Assembly: GCF_001677955.1 (NCBI RefSeq)
Contig: NZ_LELA01000073.1
Span: forward strand, 62,001 to 126,000
DNA from: Chryseobacterium sp. BGARF1
GTDB lineage: Bacteria > Bacteroidota > Bacteroidia > Flavobacteriales > Weeksellaceae
Direction: 5' to 3'
Length of the DNA: 64,000 nt
The stretch's first letter is position 1. Each line of letters starts with the position of its first letter. Under the pieces are notes generated by a model, which saw only the letters and a program-made list of their open reading frames with translations, had not been told where the DNA came from and ran no database searches. The position numbers and the translations under genes were made by a program. Below are positions 39,129-46,456 of the stretch, one piece after another.

Positions 39129-39137
39129 GTATTTTTG
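39110..39137 (+). promoter_or_regulatory. Bacteroidota-type promoter of the LytTR regulator gene
   Basis: TTG at 39110-39112 and TATTTTTG at 39130-39137 with a 17-base spacer fit the primary-sigma consensus of this phylum (TTG, 17-23 bases, TAnnTTTG). Transcription would begin a few bases before the ATG at 39145, so the message would be leaderless or nearly so. This supports 39145 over the upstream start at 39100. Confidence 0.5.
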
Positions 39138-39144
39138 CAATGTT

Positions 39145-39909
39145 ATGAAAATTGCGATCATAGAAGATGAGTTATTGGCGGTTAATTATCTGAAAGACCT
39201 TTTAGATAAGCAAACCATCGTGCCTGTTACCGAGATGGTGATTCTTCGTTCAAAAAAACAGGCGATTGATTTTTTCAGAAATGATTCTGCAGACCTCATC
39301 TTTATGGATATTCACCTTGGTGATGGCATGAGTCTCGAAATTTTTGAGCAGGTAGAGCTTTTTACACCCATTATTTTTATCACCGCTTTTGATGAGTATG
39401 CAATGCAGGTTTTCAAACATTTTACCATAGATTATCTCCTTAAACCTTTTGAAGAAGAAGATCTACATAAAGCTTTGCAAAAATTTATATCGATAAGAGG
39501 TAATTTTAATTCAGAACCTATACTGAAGTCTATGTCTGCATTATATAAGTCTAATGATACTGAAAAGATGAAGCACTTTATAGTAACAGACGGTAATAAA
39601 ATCAAATCTGTGCCAGAGGAGGATACGGCTTATTTTTTTGCATCCGGGAAATATCTTTTTTTAACTACGACAGATAATCATACTTATATTTATGATGATA
39701 CCATAAAAGATATCATCTATAAATTAACTCCCAAACTATTTTTTAAGATCAACCGCAAGTTTATTATTAATAAAATGGCGATTGTTGAAATCATTAAACA
39801 TTCTAGCCAAAAGATTGAATTAAAACTTTCTCCTGCGCCTGAAATTAATTCGGATGTATTTGTCAGCAAAAGACAAATTGCAGATTTCTTGAAGTGGATG
39901 ACAAATTAG
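39145..39909 (+). CDS. LytTR-type response regulator
   Basis: Response regulator of 254 residues. The REC domain (residues 1-~120) has the acidic pair in IIEDE, the phospho-acceptor Asp in LIFMDIHLGDG, and Lys in DYLLKPFE. The C-terminal LytTR DNA-binding domain shows VPEEDTAYFFASGKYLFLTT and FFKINRKFIIN. ATG 39145 starts directly at the REC domain. With the LytS-type kinase at 30116 it frames the protease-SusC-SusD unit, so the pair probably controls that unit. Confidence 0.87.
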   Translation: MKIAIIEDELLAVNYLKDLLDKQTIVPVTEMVILRSKKQAIDFFRNDSADLIFMDIHLGDGMSLEIFEQVELFTPIIFITAFDEYAMQVFKHFTIDYLLKPFEEEDLHKALQKFISIRGNFNSEPILKSMSALYKSNDTEKMKHFIVTDGNKIKSVPEEDTAYFFASGKYLFLTTTDNHTYIYDDTIKDIIYKLTPKLFFKINRKFIINKMAIVEIIKHSSQKIELKLSPAPEINSDVFVSKRQIADFLKWMTN

Positions 39910-40151
39910 TCTTAAAAGAGGTAGTTTTTTTACGACAACAATATGTAAAACCATGATCTGATTTAAAGTTTTACAACATTATTTATATCTACTATTTTAT
40001 CCGTAATTAGGCTTTTATCCGTGCCAAAAATTGATAATTTTAAATTATAATAATTCTTCTAAATTTTTGGTTAAAAAAGCGATTTTCTTAATTTGTTTTT
40101 AAAATAAATTAGAATTTTAAGTTTACTAGCGATCAGTTGTTTACGAATTAA

Positions 40152-40262
40152 ATGACAAATTACAGTACATCAATTTTCTTTTTTGGTACAGTAATTGGAA
40201 GTAAGATAGCACAGCTGAAACCCGCACTGGCAAGTGCATTGGGAAAATGGATAAGTTTTTAA
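40152..40262 (+). CDS. Possible small ORF, 36 residues, hydrophobic/basic
   Basis: ATG 40152 opens a 36-codon frame with a hydrophobic core (STSIFFFGTVIG) and a basic second half (SKIAQLKPALASALGKW). Its stop lies inside a hairpin that looks like a terminator (40250-40297), so promoter, frame and terminator may form a tiny transcription unit. I do not recognise the peptide. The whole element could instead be a non-coding RNA; the coding claim is weak. Confidence 0.35.
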   Translation: MTNYSTSIFFFGTVIGSKIAQLKPALASALGKWISF

Positions 40263-40297
40263 GGGTGAATTAATCCCTACACTTATCGTCCTTTTTT
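40250..40297 (+). terminator. Two-step hairpin with T-tail upstream of the OmpA-family gene
   Basis: GATAAGT (40250-40256) pairs with ACTTATC (40281-40287), and AGGG pairs with CCCT inside it. A T-run at 40291-40297 follows. It could end transcription of the small ORF or act as an attenuator for the OmpA-family gene at 40319. Confidence 0.6.
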
Positions 40298-40318
40298 AAA
40301 AATAAATTAAAATTTTAT

Positions 40319-41776
40319 ATGAAATCAAAATTAGCAATTTTGTCGCTTGCGATAGCGGTACCCTCGTGTGTCTTTGCACAAGATTCAATTAAGGTAAATG
40401 ACAACGGAAAATATCCGAATACTTTTTCTTCAGGTTCTGCTAATGTACAGCCTTTTACCCAATCTGCAAAGAGATTTAATGACTGGTCGATTTCATTCGG
40501 AGCAGGAGTTCCATTAATGCAATATGCAGATCTTACATCACTAAAGTTCGGTGAAGGAGCAGGAAAAAGTTTGGTAGGATACTCTGCTTATTTAAGTGTT
40601 GATAAAGCCATTACTCACACATTCGGATTGAAGTTACAATATGACCGCGGAGAAACTCGTCAAGGCGCTTTCAATACAAGAGATGCAGCACCGGCAAACG
40701 CATCTGTAAAAGGGCAGTACGGAGGAAGAACTCAGTATGATGCAATCTCAGTTTTGGGGGATATCAATTTCTCTAATCTTTTTAGAAGAGTGGATAATAC
40801 ATCTCCATACAGATGGGCATTGCACGGATATGCTGGTGTAGGAACTATAGGATATAGAGCTTATTTAAAAGATGAGCAAGGACAACGTTTGGTAACAGAG
40901 GTTACGCCAATTAAAGATGGTCTTTCGTTTTTTGCACAGGGTGGTGCTGGATTGAAATATAAGCTCAACAGAAGATTGGATTTGGAAGGAAGAGTGATGT
41001 ATATAGTTACTACAGACGATAGTTTTGATGGTGGAGACAGAGTGGTGAATAAGATTAAAGATAATAATTCGGATAATTTTATCAATGCTACCCTTGGTCT
41101 TTCATTAAAGTTAGGAAAACATGATTCTCACTTGATGTGGCACGATCCTATGCAGGAAGTTTATTCCAGAACTGAGGTTTTAGAATCAAAAATTAATGAC
41201 CTTGAGGCTTGTAAAGCTGGCGATGCAGATAATGATGGTGTTTGTGATGACTGGGACAGACAATTAGATACTCCTGCAGGAGCAAGGGTCGACGGATCTG
41301 GTGTAGCCCTTGATGTTGATTTAGACGGAGTAATTGATCTATACGACAAATGTGTAACGGTTCCGGGGCCTGTAGAAAATAACGGTTGCCCGGTTACAAC
41401 TCAAGAAACAGGTGTTGTTGCAGAATCTGAAACAAAATTGGATGGAATTGAGTTTGAACTTAATTCAGATAAAATTTTATCAAACAATACTCCAATCCTT
41501 AATAATGCCGTAGGTTATATCAATTCTTCAAATGCTTCTTACACTGTTGTAGGGGCTACAGATGCAAGAGGAACTGATACATACAATAAAAATCTATCTC
41601 AAAAAAGAGCAAATAATGTAAAGCAGTATTTGATCAAAAACGGAGTAGAATCAAACAAACTTGATGCACAAGGAAATGGAAAAACAGATTTGAAATATCC
41701 TGAGTGTGACCCAGCTTCAAAATGTCCTGAATGGAAAAACAAAGCAAATAGAAGAGTGTATTTTAAAGCAAAATAA
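40319..41776 (+). CDS. OmpA-family outer-membrane protein with thrombospondin type-3 repeats
   Basis: Envelope protein of 485 residues. A signal peptide ends at VFAQ; an N-terminal 8-strand-type barrel follows (residues ~50-265). Calcium-binding type-3 repeats (DADNDGVCDDWD and DVDLDGVIDLYDKC, ~295-340) lead to a C-terminal OmpA peptidoglycan-binding domain (IEFELNSDKIL, DARGTDTYNKNLSQKRANNV, NRRVYFKAK). It is a structural or adhesive protein of the cell surface. It has its own terminator at 41799-41827. Confidence 0.9.
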   Translation: MKSKLAILSLAIAVPSCVFAQDSIKVNDNGKYPNTFSSGSANVQPFTQSAKRFNDWSISFGAGVPLMQYADLTSLKFGEGAGKSLVGYSAYLSVDKAITHTFGLKLQYDRGETRQGAFNTRDAAPANASVKGQYGGRTQYDAISVLGDINFSNLFRRVDNTSPYRWALHGYAGVGTIGYRAYLKDEQGQRLVTEVTPIKDGLSFFAQGGAGLKYKLNRRLDLEGRVMYIVTTDDSFDGGDRVVNKIKDNNSDNFINATLGLSLKLGKHDSHLMWHDPMQEVYSRTEVLESKINDLEACKAGDADNDGVCDDWDRQLDTPAGARVDGSGVALDVDLDGVIDLYDKCVTVPGPVENNGCPVTTQETGVVAESETKLDGIEFELNSDKILSNNTPILNNAVGYINSSNASYTVVGATDARGTDTYNKNLSQKRANNVKQYLIKNGVESNKLDAQGNGKTDLKYPECDPASKCPEWKNKANRRVYFKAK

Positions 41777-41798
41777 AAATAATAGCTTCTTTTACCAG

Positions 41799-41827
41799 AG
41801 ACTGTCATATAATGGCAGTCTTTTTTT
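41799..41827 (+). terminator. Rho-independent terminator after the OmpA-family gene
   Basis: AGACTGTCAT (41799-41808) pairs with ATGGCAGTCT (41812-41821) and is followed by T-run 41821-41827. Confidence 0.8.
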
Positions 41828-41953
41828 ATGGAAACAATTGAAGGCATTACTTACCATAAAAAATGATATCACTATGTACATTTTTAATTTGAAAGAAATA
41901 TTTAATCAATAAGTGAATTTTAGTTATAATTTTGAAGCTTATAATTTACACGA

Positions 41954-43306
41954 TTGAATACTATTTTAATTATCGACGATGAAGCCAAAATAAGATCGCT
42001 TCTGTCACGCATCATCAGTCTTGAAGGGTTTGAAGTTTTCGAAGCCAGTAATCTGAAAAGCGGTTTAAAAAAACTTGAAACTTCAGAAATTGACATTGTG
42101 ATTTGTGATGTGAAACTTCCCGATGGAAATGGTGTGGAATTTTCTCGAACGGTTAAAGAGAGATTTGCTACCGTTGAAATTATTTTGCTAACGGCATTTG
42201 GGAATATTCCCGATGGCGTTCTAGCGATTAAAAATGGTGCTTTCGATTATATTACAAAAGGAGACGACAATACCCGAATTCTCCCGTTAATTTATAAAGC
42301 ATCCGAAAAGGTAGCACTTAATAAGAGGGTTTTGCATCTTGAAAAACAACTCAATAGAAAACAATCTTTTGACAGCATTATCGGTAAATCATCAATAATT
42401 ATTTCGACTATTAATTCGGCTCAAAAAGTAGCAGCAACAGATGCAACGGTGCTTTTAACTGGTGAAACCGGAACCGGAAAAGAAGTTTTTGCTCAGGCAA
42501 TTCATCATGCAAGCAAGAGAAATAAAAATAATTTTATCGCCATCAACTGTTCGGCTTTTGGAAAAGATTTGTTGGAAAACGAATTGTTTGGTCACAAAGC
42601 AGGTGCTTTTACAGGCGCTTTGAAAGACAGCAAAGGTATTTTTGAGGAAGCCAACCAGGGAACGGTTTTTCTGGATGAAATAGGTGAAATGCCGTTAGAT
42701 CTTCAGGCAAAATTATTGCGTGTTTTAGAATCCGGAGAGTTTCTGAAAGTAGGAGACAGCAAACCTACAAAAACCGATGTAAGAATTATTGCAGCTACCA
42801 ACAGAAATCTGGAAACTGAAATCGAAAAAGGAAGTTTCCGTGAAGATTTATATTACAGAATCAATATTTTTCAAATAAAGCTTCCTTCATTGCGGGAAAG
42901 AGTTGCAGATATTGAATTGCTGGTTAAATTTTTTCTGAAAAGCTTTTCACTTAAAACAGGGAAAAACATAACTTCGGTTTCTCCCGATTATTTAAAAGCA
43001 TTAAAAAACCATCCGTGGAAAGGAAATATTCGTGAACTTCGAAATGTCATCGAACGAAGTGTTATTCTTACAGATTCCCCCGAAATAGGAATAGAAAGTC
43101 TTCCAATAGACATTTCGGTATACAGCAGTGATAAAGATTCTCCACAGACAAAAATAATGTCTGCTTTTTCTATGGCAAGTGCCGAGAAAATGCAGATACA
43201 GAAAGTTCTTAATCATACCAAAGGCAATAAAGCCGAAGCAGCCCGATTACTCGAAATTGGCATTGCAACCTTGTACAGAAAAGTAGAAGAGTATAAAATT
43301 TCGTAA
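41954..43306 (+). CDS. NtrC-type sigma-54-dependent response regulator, likely of the kdp operon
   Basis: Response regulator of 450 residues: REC domain with phospho-acceptor Asp52 (VICDVKLPDG), AAA+ domain with Walker A GETGTGKE (170-177) and the sigma-54-contacting loop GAFTGA (217-222), and a C-terminal Fis-type helix-turn-helix (NKAEAARLLEIGIATLYRKV). The start is TTG at 41954. It has its own terminator, then the kdp genes follow. The usual KdpE regulator is OmpR-like, so control here is of another kind. The histidine kinase at 51631 is the likely partner. A TAATTTTG -7-like box lies at 41927-41934. Confidence 0.9.
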   Translation: MNTILIIDDEAKIRSLLSRIISLEGFEVFEASNLKSGLKKLETSEIDIVICDVKLPDGNGVEFSRTVKERFATVEIILLTAFGNIPDGVLAIKNGAFDYITKGDDNTRILPLIYKASEKVALNKRVLHLEKQLNRKQSFDSIIGKSSIIISTINSAQKVAATDATVLLTGETGTGKEVFAQAIHHASKRNKNNFIAINCSAFGKDLLENELFGHKAGAFTGALKDSKGIFEEANQGTVFLDEIGEMPLDLQAKLLRVLESGEFLKVGDSKPTKTDVRIIAATNRNLETEIEKGSFREDLYYRINIFQIKLPSLRERVADIELLVKFFLKSFSLKTGKNITSVSPDYLKALKNHPWKGNIRELRNVIERSVILTDSPEIGIESLPIDISVYSSDKDSPQTKIMSAFSMASAEKMQIQKVLNHTKGNKAEAARLLEIGIATLYRKVEEYKIS

Positions 43307-43328
43307 AAAATAGTTCCATTCTGATAAC

Positions 43329-43356
43329 GACCCTATCATTTTGATAGGGTTTTTTG
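43329..43356 (+). terminator. Rho-independent terminator after the NtrC-type gene
   Basis: CCCTATC (43331-43337) and GATAGGG (43343-43349) form a stem followed by six T. It separates the regulator from the kdp transcript, so the latter needs its own promoter downstream. Confidence 0.85.
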
Positions 43357-43436
43357 TGTTTTGTAAATTATTGGTTTTGTTTTAATTTATTGTTGTTCAG
43401 TCTGTTGTGTTTTTATTTCCATCAAAGGAATAAATC

Positions 43437-43453
43437 TTGGCATAAGTATTCAA
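43437..43453 (+). promoter_or_regulatory. Weak candidate sigma-54 promoter before the kdp-associated genes
   Basis: TTGGCATAAGTATTCAA resembles the consensus TGGCAC-N5-TTGCA: the -24 half TTGGCA is good, but the highly conserved GC of the -12 half is CA. It lies just after the regulator terminator and 13 bases before the first small gene, which would leave almost no leader. Position and the GAFTGA regulator are in favour; the -12 mismatch is against. Confidence 0.25.
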
Positions 43454-43465
43454 AACAATCTAAAA

Positions 43466-43825
43466 ATGAATCATACAGATGCCGTAAGAGAAATCATAAA
43501 ATTGATTCCTGAATCTCAGGAAGAGTTTAAAGATTCTTACAAAACAAAAACACCGTTTATGGTAATCAGTGTTTTCACCAAGCAAATCAAAAAACTGATA
43601 AAAAATCATGATCAGAAAATTCTGATGAAATCAATCACCAAGATGAATTTGCTTTACAGCAAAGGAGATCAGGCTTTAAAAAACGCTATCGAAAACATTT
43701 TTGTTTACTCTTTAGACAGTCTTACGTTTTGCTGCGAACCCTCATATAAAGATTTAATTTTCGCAAAAATGTCACCGACTCTGCAAAACAACTATCTATG
43801 TCAGGTTTATAAATCAGGAATTTAA
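43466..43825 (+). CDS. Uncharacterised small soluble protein A of the kdp locus (DUF7674-like)
   Basis: Helical soluble protein of 119 residues with no signal peptide. The text SITKMNLLYSKGDQALKNAIENIFVYSLDSL aligns with SIKRMYWIYKNGNSYIRYIIENLFVRSFGNL of the protein at 44127, so the two are divergent paralogues. From memory I associate this pattern with the uncharacterised DUF7674 family, but I cannot confirm it. It is the first gene after the regulator terminator and probably opens the kdp transcript. A role in controlling the Kdp complex is a guess from position. Confidence 0.7.
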   Translation: MNHTDAVREIIKLIPESQEEFKDSYKTKTPFMVISVFTKQIKKLIKNHDQKILMKSITKMNLLYSKGDQALKNAIENIFVYSLDSLTFCCEPSYKDLIFAKMSPTLQNNYLCQVYKSGI

Positions 43826-43887
43826 AAATTTAAAAGATATGACCTGACTATTCTGGATGATCTTTAAAAAACAATAAAAATTTAGAT

Positions 43888-44028
43888 ATGAAATCAAAAA
43901 TCAGAAAAATAGGAGACTGGAAACTTTTAAAGTCTACTCGTGAAAAACATAATCTTGAAATCATTACCATCAATATTGCAGTAATCCTTGGAGTTTTTGT
44001 GGCCGCTGCGATTTTACAGGTAAACTAA
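43888..44028 (+). CDS. Single-helix small protein of the kdp locus, 46 residues
   Basis: A basic N-terminal half (KIRKIGDWKLLKSTREKHN) precedes one hydrophobic segment (IITINIAVILGVFVAAAILQV). ATG 43888 is preceded by an A-rich leader, and the gene lies 62 bases after protein A and 13 bases before the next small gene. It looks like a one-pass inner-membrane peptide with a cytoplasmic basic end. I do not recognise it. Confidence 0.6.
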   Translation: MKSKIRKIGDWKLLKSTREKHNLEIITINIAVILGVFVAAAILQVN

Positions 44029-44041
44029 AATAAATAAAAAA

Positions 44042-44125
44042 ATGACAACAATTATTCTATTAATTACAGCAGTTGTGTTGTTCGTTTTGTTTTACCGTCT
44101 CGTTGAATATTTCGACAAAATTTAA
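44042..44125 (+). CDS. Second KdpF-like membrane peptide, 27 residues
   Basis: A single helix, TTIILLITAVVLFVLFYRLV, with a short charged tail EYFDKI. Size, helix length and acidic/basic tail recall KdpF, although the PEKF-type ending is replaced by DKI. The neighbouring gene at 44511 encodes a canonical KdpF, so this is an extra peptide. The next gene starts 1 base after this stop, which suggests coupled translation. Confidence 0.6.
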   Translation: MTTIILLITAVVLFVLFYRLVEYFDKI

Positions 44126-44126
44126 A

Positions 44127-44507
44127 ATGTTGAATAAAATAAACAGATTTACCGCTGTAGAATATCTGAAAGTATTTTTTCCGGCGGTTCGAAAAGAGAT
44201 TGTAACGCTTTCTGAGCAAAACAATTTTCCGGGAGTAGTGCAGGTTGCAGTAGATAATATTAAAGTTCTTACAGAAAAATCAAACGTACAGAAGATTAAT
44301 ATTTCAATTAAAAGAATGTACTGGATTTACAAAAACGGAAATTCCTACATCAGATACATTATAGAAAATCTTTTTGTACGCTCATTCGGAAATCTTAGAA
44401 AAAATCTGAAACCGCAACAATGGAAATTTCTCTATCAGGAAATTCCAAAAGATTTTAGAAATGTGTATAGCGAACAAACAAAAAAAGATCAAAACTTAAA
44501 ATTTTAA
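44127..44507 (+). CDS. Uncharacterised small soluble protein B of the kdp locus (DUF7674-like)
   Basis: Soluble protein of 126 residues, a divergent paralogue of the protein at 43466 (shared pattern: SI-x2-M-x3-Y-x2-G and IEN-x-FV-x-S). I set the start at ATG 44127, one base after the preceding stop; an upstream in-frame TTG at 44073 would overlap the small peptide gene. It ends 3 bases before kdpF. Unlike its paralogue it has a basic and acidic tail (EQTKKDQNLKF). Function unknown. Confidence 0.7.
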   Translation: MLNKINRFTAVEYLKVFFPAVRKEIVTLSEQNNFPGVVQVAVDNIKVLTEKSNVQKINISIKRMYWIYKNGNSYIRYIIENLFVRSFGNLRKNLKPQQWKFLYQEIPKDFRNVYSEQTKKDQNLKF

Positions 44508-44510
44508 AAA

Positions 44511-44588
44511 ATGACCATTCTATTTATTATTTCAATAGCCATATTCATTTATATCTGCTATGTACTTGTAAAACCTGAAAAATTTTAA
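44511..44588 (+). CDS. kdpF: KdpF, small stabilising subunit of the K+-transporting ATPase
   Basis: A 25-residue one-helix peptide (MTILFIISIAIFIYICYVLV) ending KPEKF, the standard C-terminal text of KdpF. In E. coli KdpF stabilises the KdpABC complex in the membrane. It lies 3 bases after protein B and before the 39-residue peptide and kdpA. Too short for most ORF callers, but the ending makes the call firm. Confidence 0.85.
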   Translation: MTILFIISIAIFIYICYVLVKPEKF

Positions 44589-44606
44589 AAATAATTTAAT
44601 AAGCAA

Positions 44607-44726
44607 ATGAACCGCAAGATTATACATCAAATAAAAGAGTGGGGAATTCTGATTTTTTGGATCAGCTTCGTTATTGCTTTTTTATACTTGGTGATTTCCG
44701 TAAAAGAATTTGCATTAATTCATTAA
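44607..44726 (+). CDS. Single-helix small protein before kdpA, 39 residues
   Basis: A polar start (NRKIIHQIKEWG) precedes one hydrophobic helix (ILIFWISFVIAFLYLVISV). ATG 44607 is A-rich upstream, and its stop is 7 bases before the kdpA start, so it is almost certainly co-translated. I do not recognise it. Along with the peptides at 43888 and 44042, it makes three one-helix proteins beside KdpF. Confidence 0.6.
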   Translation: MNRKIIHQIKEWGILIFWISFVIAFLYLVISVKEFALIH

Positions 44727-44733
44727 AGAAACT

Positions 44734-46422
44734 ATGAACACTGAAATCTTAGGCGTTGTAGCGATGTTTTTAATAACATTACTATTAGCGATACCTTTTG
44801 GAAAGTATATTTCAAAAGTCTACACAGGAGAAAAAACCTTTCTTGATCCTGTTTTCAAACCTGTAGAAAGGTTTTTCTATAAAATATCAGGAATTAATCC
44901 TGATCATGAAATGAATTGGAAGCAACATTTAGTAGCACTCTTAACCATCAATTTCTTATGGTTTTTTATGAGCATGCTGATTTTGATGAATATGAGCTGG
45001 CTTCCGCTCAATCCCGACGGAAATCCGGATATGTCGCCGGATCTAGCCTTCAATACAACAATTTCTTTCTTAGTCAACTGTAATTTGCAGCATTATTCTG
45101 GAGAAACAGGAATGAGTTATTTAGGACAGATCTGGTTGATGTTTCTTCAATTTGTTTCCGCAGCAACAGGAATGGCGGCCTCAATAGTTATTTTTAAAGC
45201 TTTCAGAGAAAGATCCACTACAAAGCTTGGAAATTTTTACGACTTTTTACTTAAATCTACGACCAGAATTTTACTACCTCTTTCATTTCTAATGGGGGCA
45301 GTAATGGTATTTCAGGGAATGCCGATGACTTTCAGCGGAAAAGATAAAATGATTACGCTAGAAGGTAAAAATGTAGAGGTTTCTACAGGACCAGTTGCAG
45401 CATTTGTTCCTATAAAACATGTTGGAACCAATGGTGGAGGTTTTTTTGGAGCTAATGGAGCTCATCCTTTAGAAAACCCAACCTACTTTACGAATATGGT
45501 TGAAATGTTTGCTCAATTTATCATTCCGATGGCGATGGTTTTTGCATTCGGACATTTTATCCGAAGAAAGAAATTTGGATATATGATTTTTGGGGTCATG
45601 ACCGTAGGATTTCTTTTATTGGCTGTACCAACGGTTATTATGGAGATGAATGGTAATCCTGCCATCAGTCAAATGGGAATTGAACAGTCACTCGGTGCAA
45701 TGGAAGGTAAAGAAATTCGTTTCGGATCGGCAGCTTCAGGTTTTTGGAGTATTGTAACTACGGTTATTTCTACAGGATCTATTAATTCAATGCATGACAG
45801 CGCAATGCCGCTTTCAGGAATGACCCAAATGCTTGCAATGATGGTCAACGCTTTCTATGGCGGCGATGGCGCAGGTATTCTGAATATCTTCATCTATATT
45901 ATTCTTGCAGTTTTTATCAGTGGATTGATGGTTGGTCGTACTCCCGAATTTATGGGCAAAAAGATTGAAGCCCGTGAAATGAAAATTGCAATGATTGTAG
46001 CATTATTTCATCCATTTTTAATTCTTGTTGGAACTGCAATAGCTACTTATTTTCCTGAAGTTGGAACTTCTACACTCAATAATCCCGGATTCCATGGTTT
46101 CAGCGAAGTATTGTATGAATATACATCTTCTGCAGCCAATAACGGAAGTGGTTTTGAAGGCTTAGGTGATAATAACCTTTTCTGGAATATTTCTACAGGA
46201 ATTGTTTTGTTGCTCGGTCGTTTCTTACCGATTATAGGTCCGGTAGCAATTGCAGGATTATTAGCTCAGAAAAAATATATTCCGGAAGGTGAAGGAACTT
46301 TAAAAACAGATACTTCAACATTTGGACTCATGACTTTTGCCGTGATTGCCATTATTGCAGCCCTGTCTTTCTTCCCAGCATTGGCTTTAGGACCGATTGC
46401 AGAATATTTTTCGATGAAATAA
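44734..46422 (+). CDS. kdpA: KdpA, K+-binding channel-like subunit
   Basis: Inner-membrane subunit of 562 residues that takes up K+ with high affinity. The four filter-like loops are visible: [42 protein letters not shown] and [11 protein letters not shown]. The length is the family's usual ~560. It begins 7 bases after the 39-residue peptide gene and is followed by kdpB after 34 bases. Confidence 0.96.
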   Translation: MNTEILGVVAMFLITLLLAIPFGKYISKVYTGEKTFLDPVFKPVERFFYKISGINPDHEMNWKQHLVALLTINFLWFFMSMLILMNMSWLPLNPDGNPDMSPDLAFNTTISFLVNCNLQHYSGETGMSYLGQIWLMFLQFVSAATGMAASIVIFKAFRERSTTKLGNFYDFLLKSTTRILLPLSFLMGAVMVFQGMPMTFSGKDKMITLEGKNVEVSTGPVAAFVPIKHVGTNGGGFFGANGAHPLENPTYFTNMVEMFAQFIIPMAMVFAFGHFIRRKKFGYMIFGVMTVGFLLLAVPTVIMEMNGNPAISQMGIEQSLGAMEGKEIRFGSAASGFWSIVTTVISTGSINSMHDSAMPLSGMTQMLAMMVNAFYGGDGAGILNIFIYIILAVFISGLMVGRTPEFMGKKIEAREMKIAMIVALFHPFLILVGTAIATYFPEVGTSTLNNPGFHGFSEVLYEYTSSAANNGSGFEGLGDNNLFWNISTGIVLLLGRFLPIIGPVAIAGLLAQKKYIPEGEGTLKTDTSTFGLMTFAVIAIIAALSFFPALALGPIAEYFSMK

Positions 46423-46456
46423 AATTCAGATAAAATTTAAAATAACAGAAATTAAA

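Larger units (their letters stand above)
39910..40318. other. Intergenic region with a possible small ORF and a terminator
   Basis: A 409-base gap. The first 240 bases are AT-rich and without clear features. The second part holds the 36-codon ORF and the hairpin annotated separately, then 22 A-rich bases leading to the OmpA-family gene. Confidence 0.5.

Noticed and set aside
41954..43306. Naming the regulator KdpE
   Set aside because: KdpE is OmpR-like with a winged helix; this protein has an AAA+ domain with GAFTGA and a Fis-type end.
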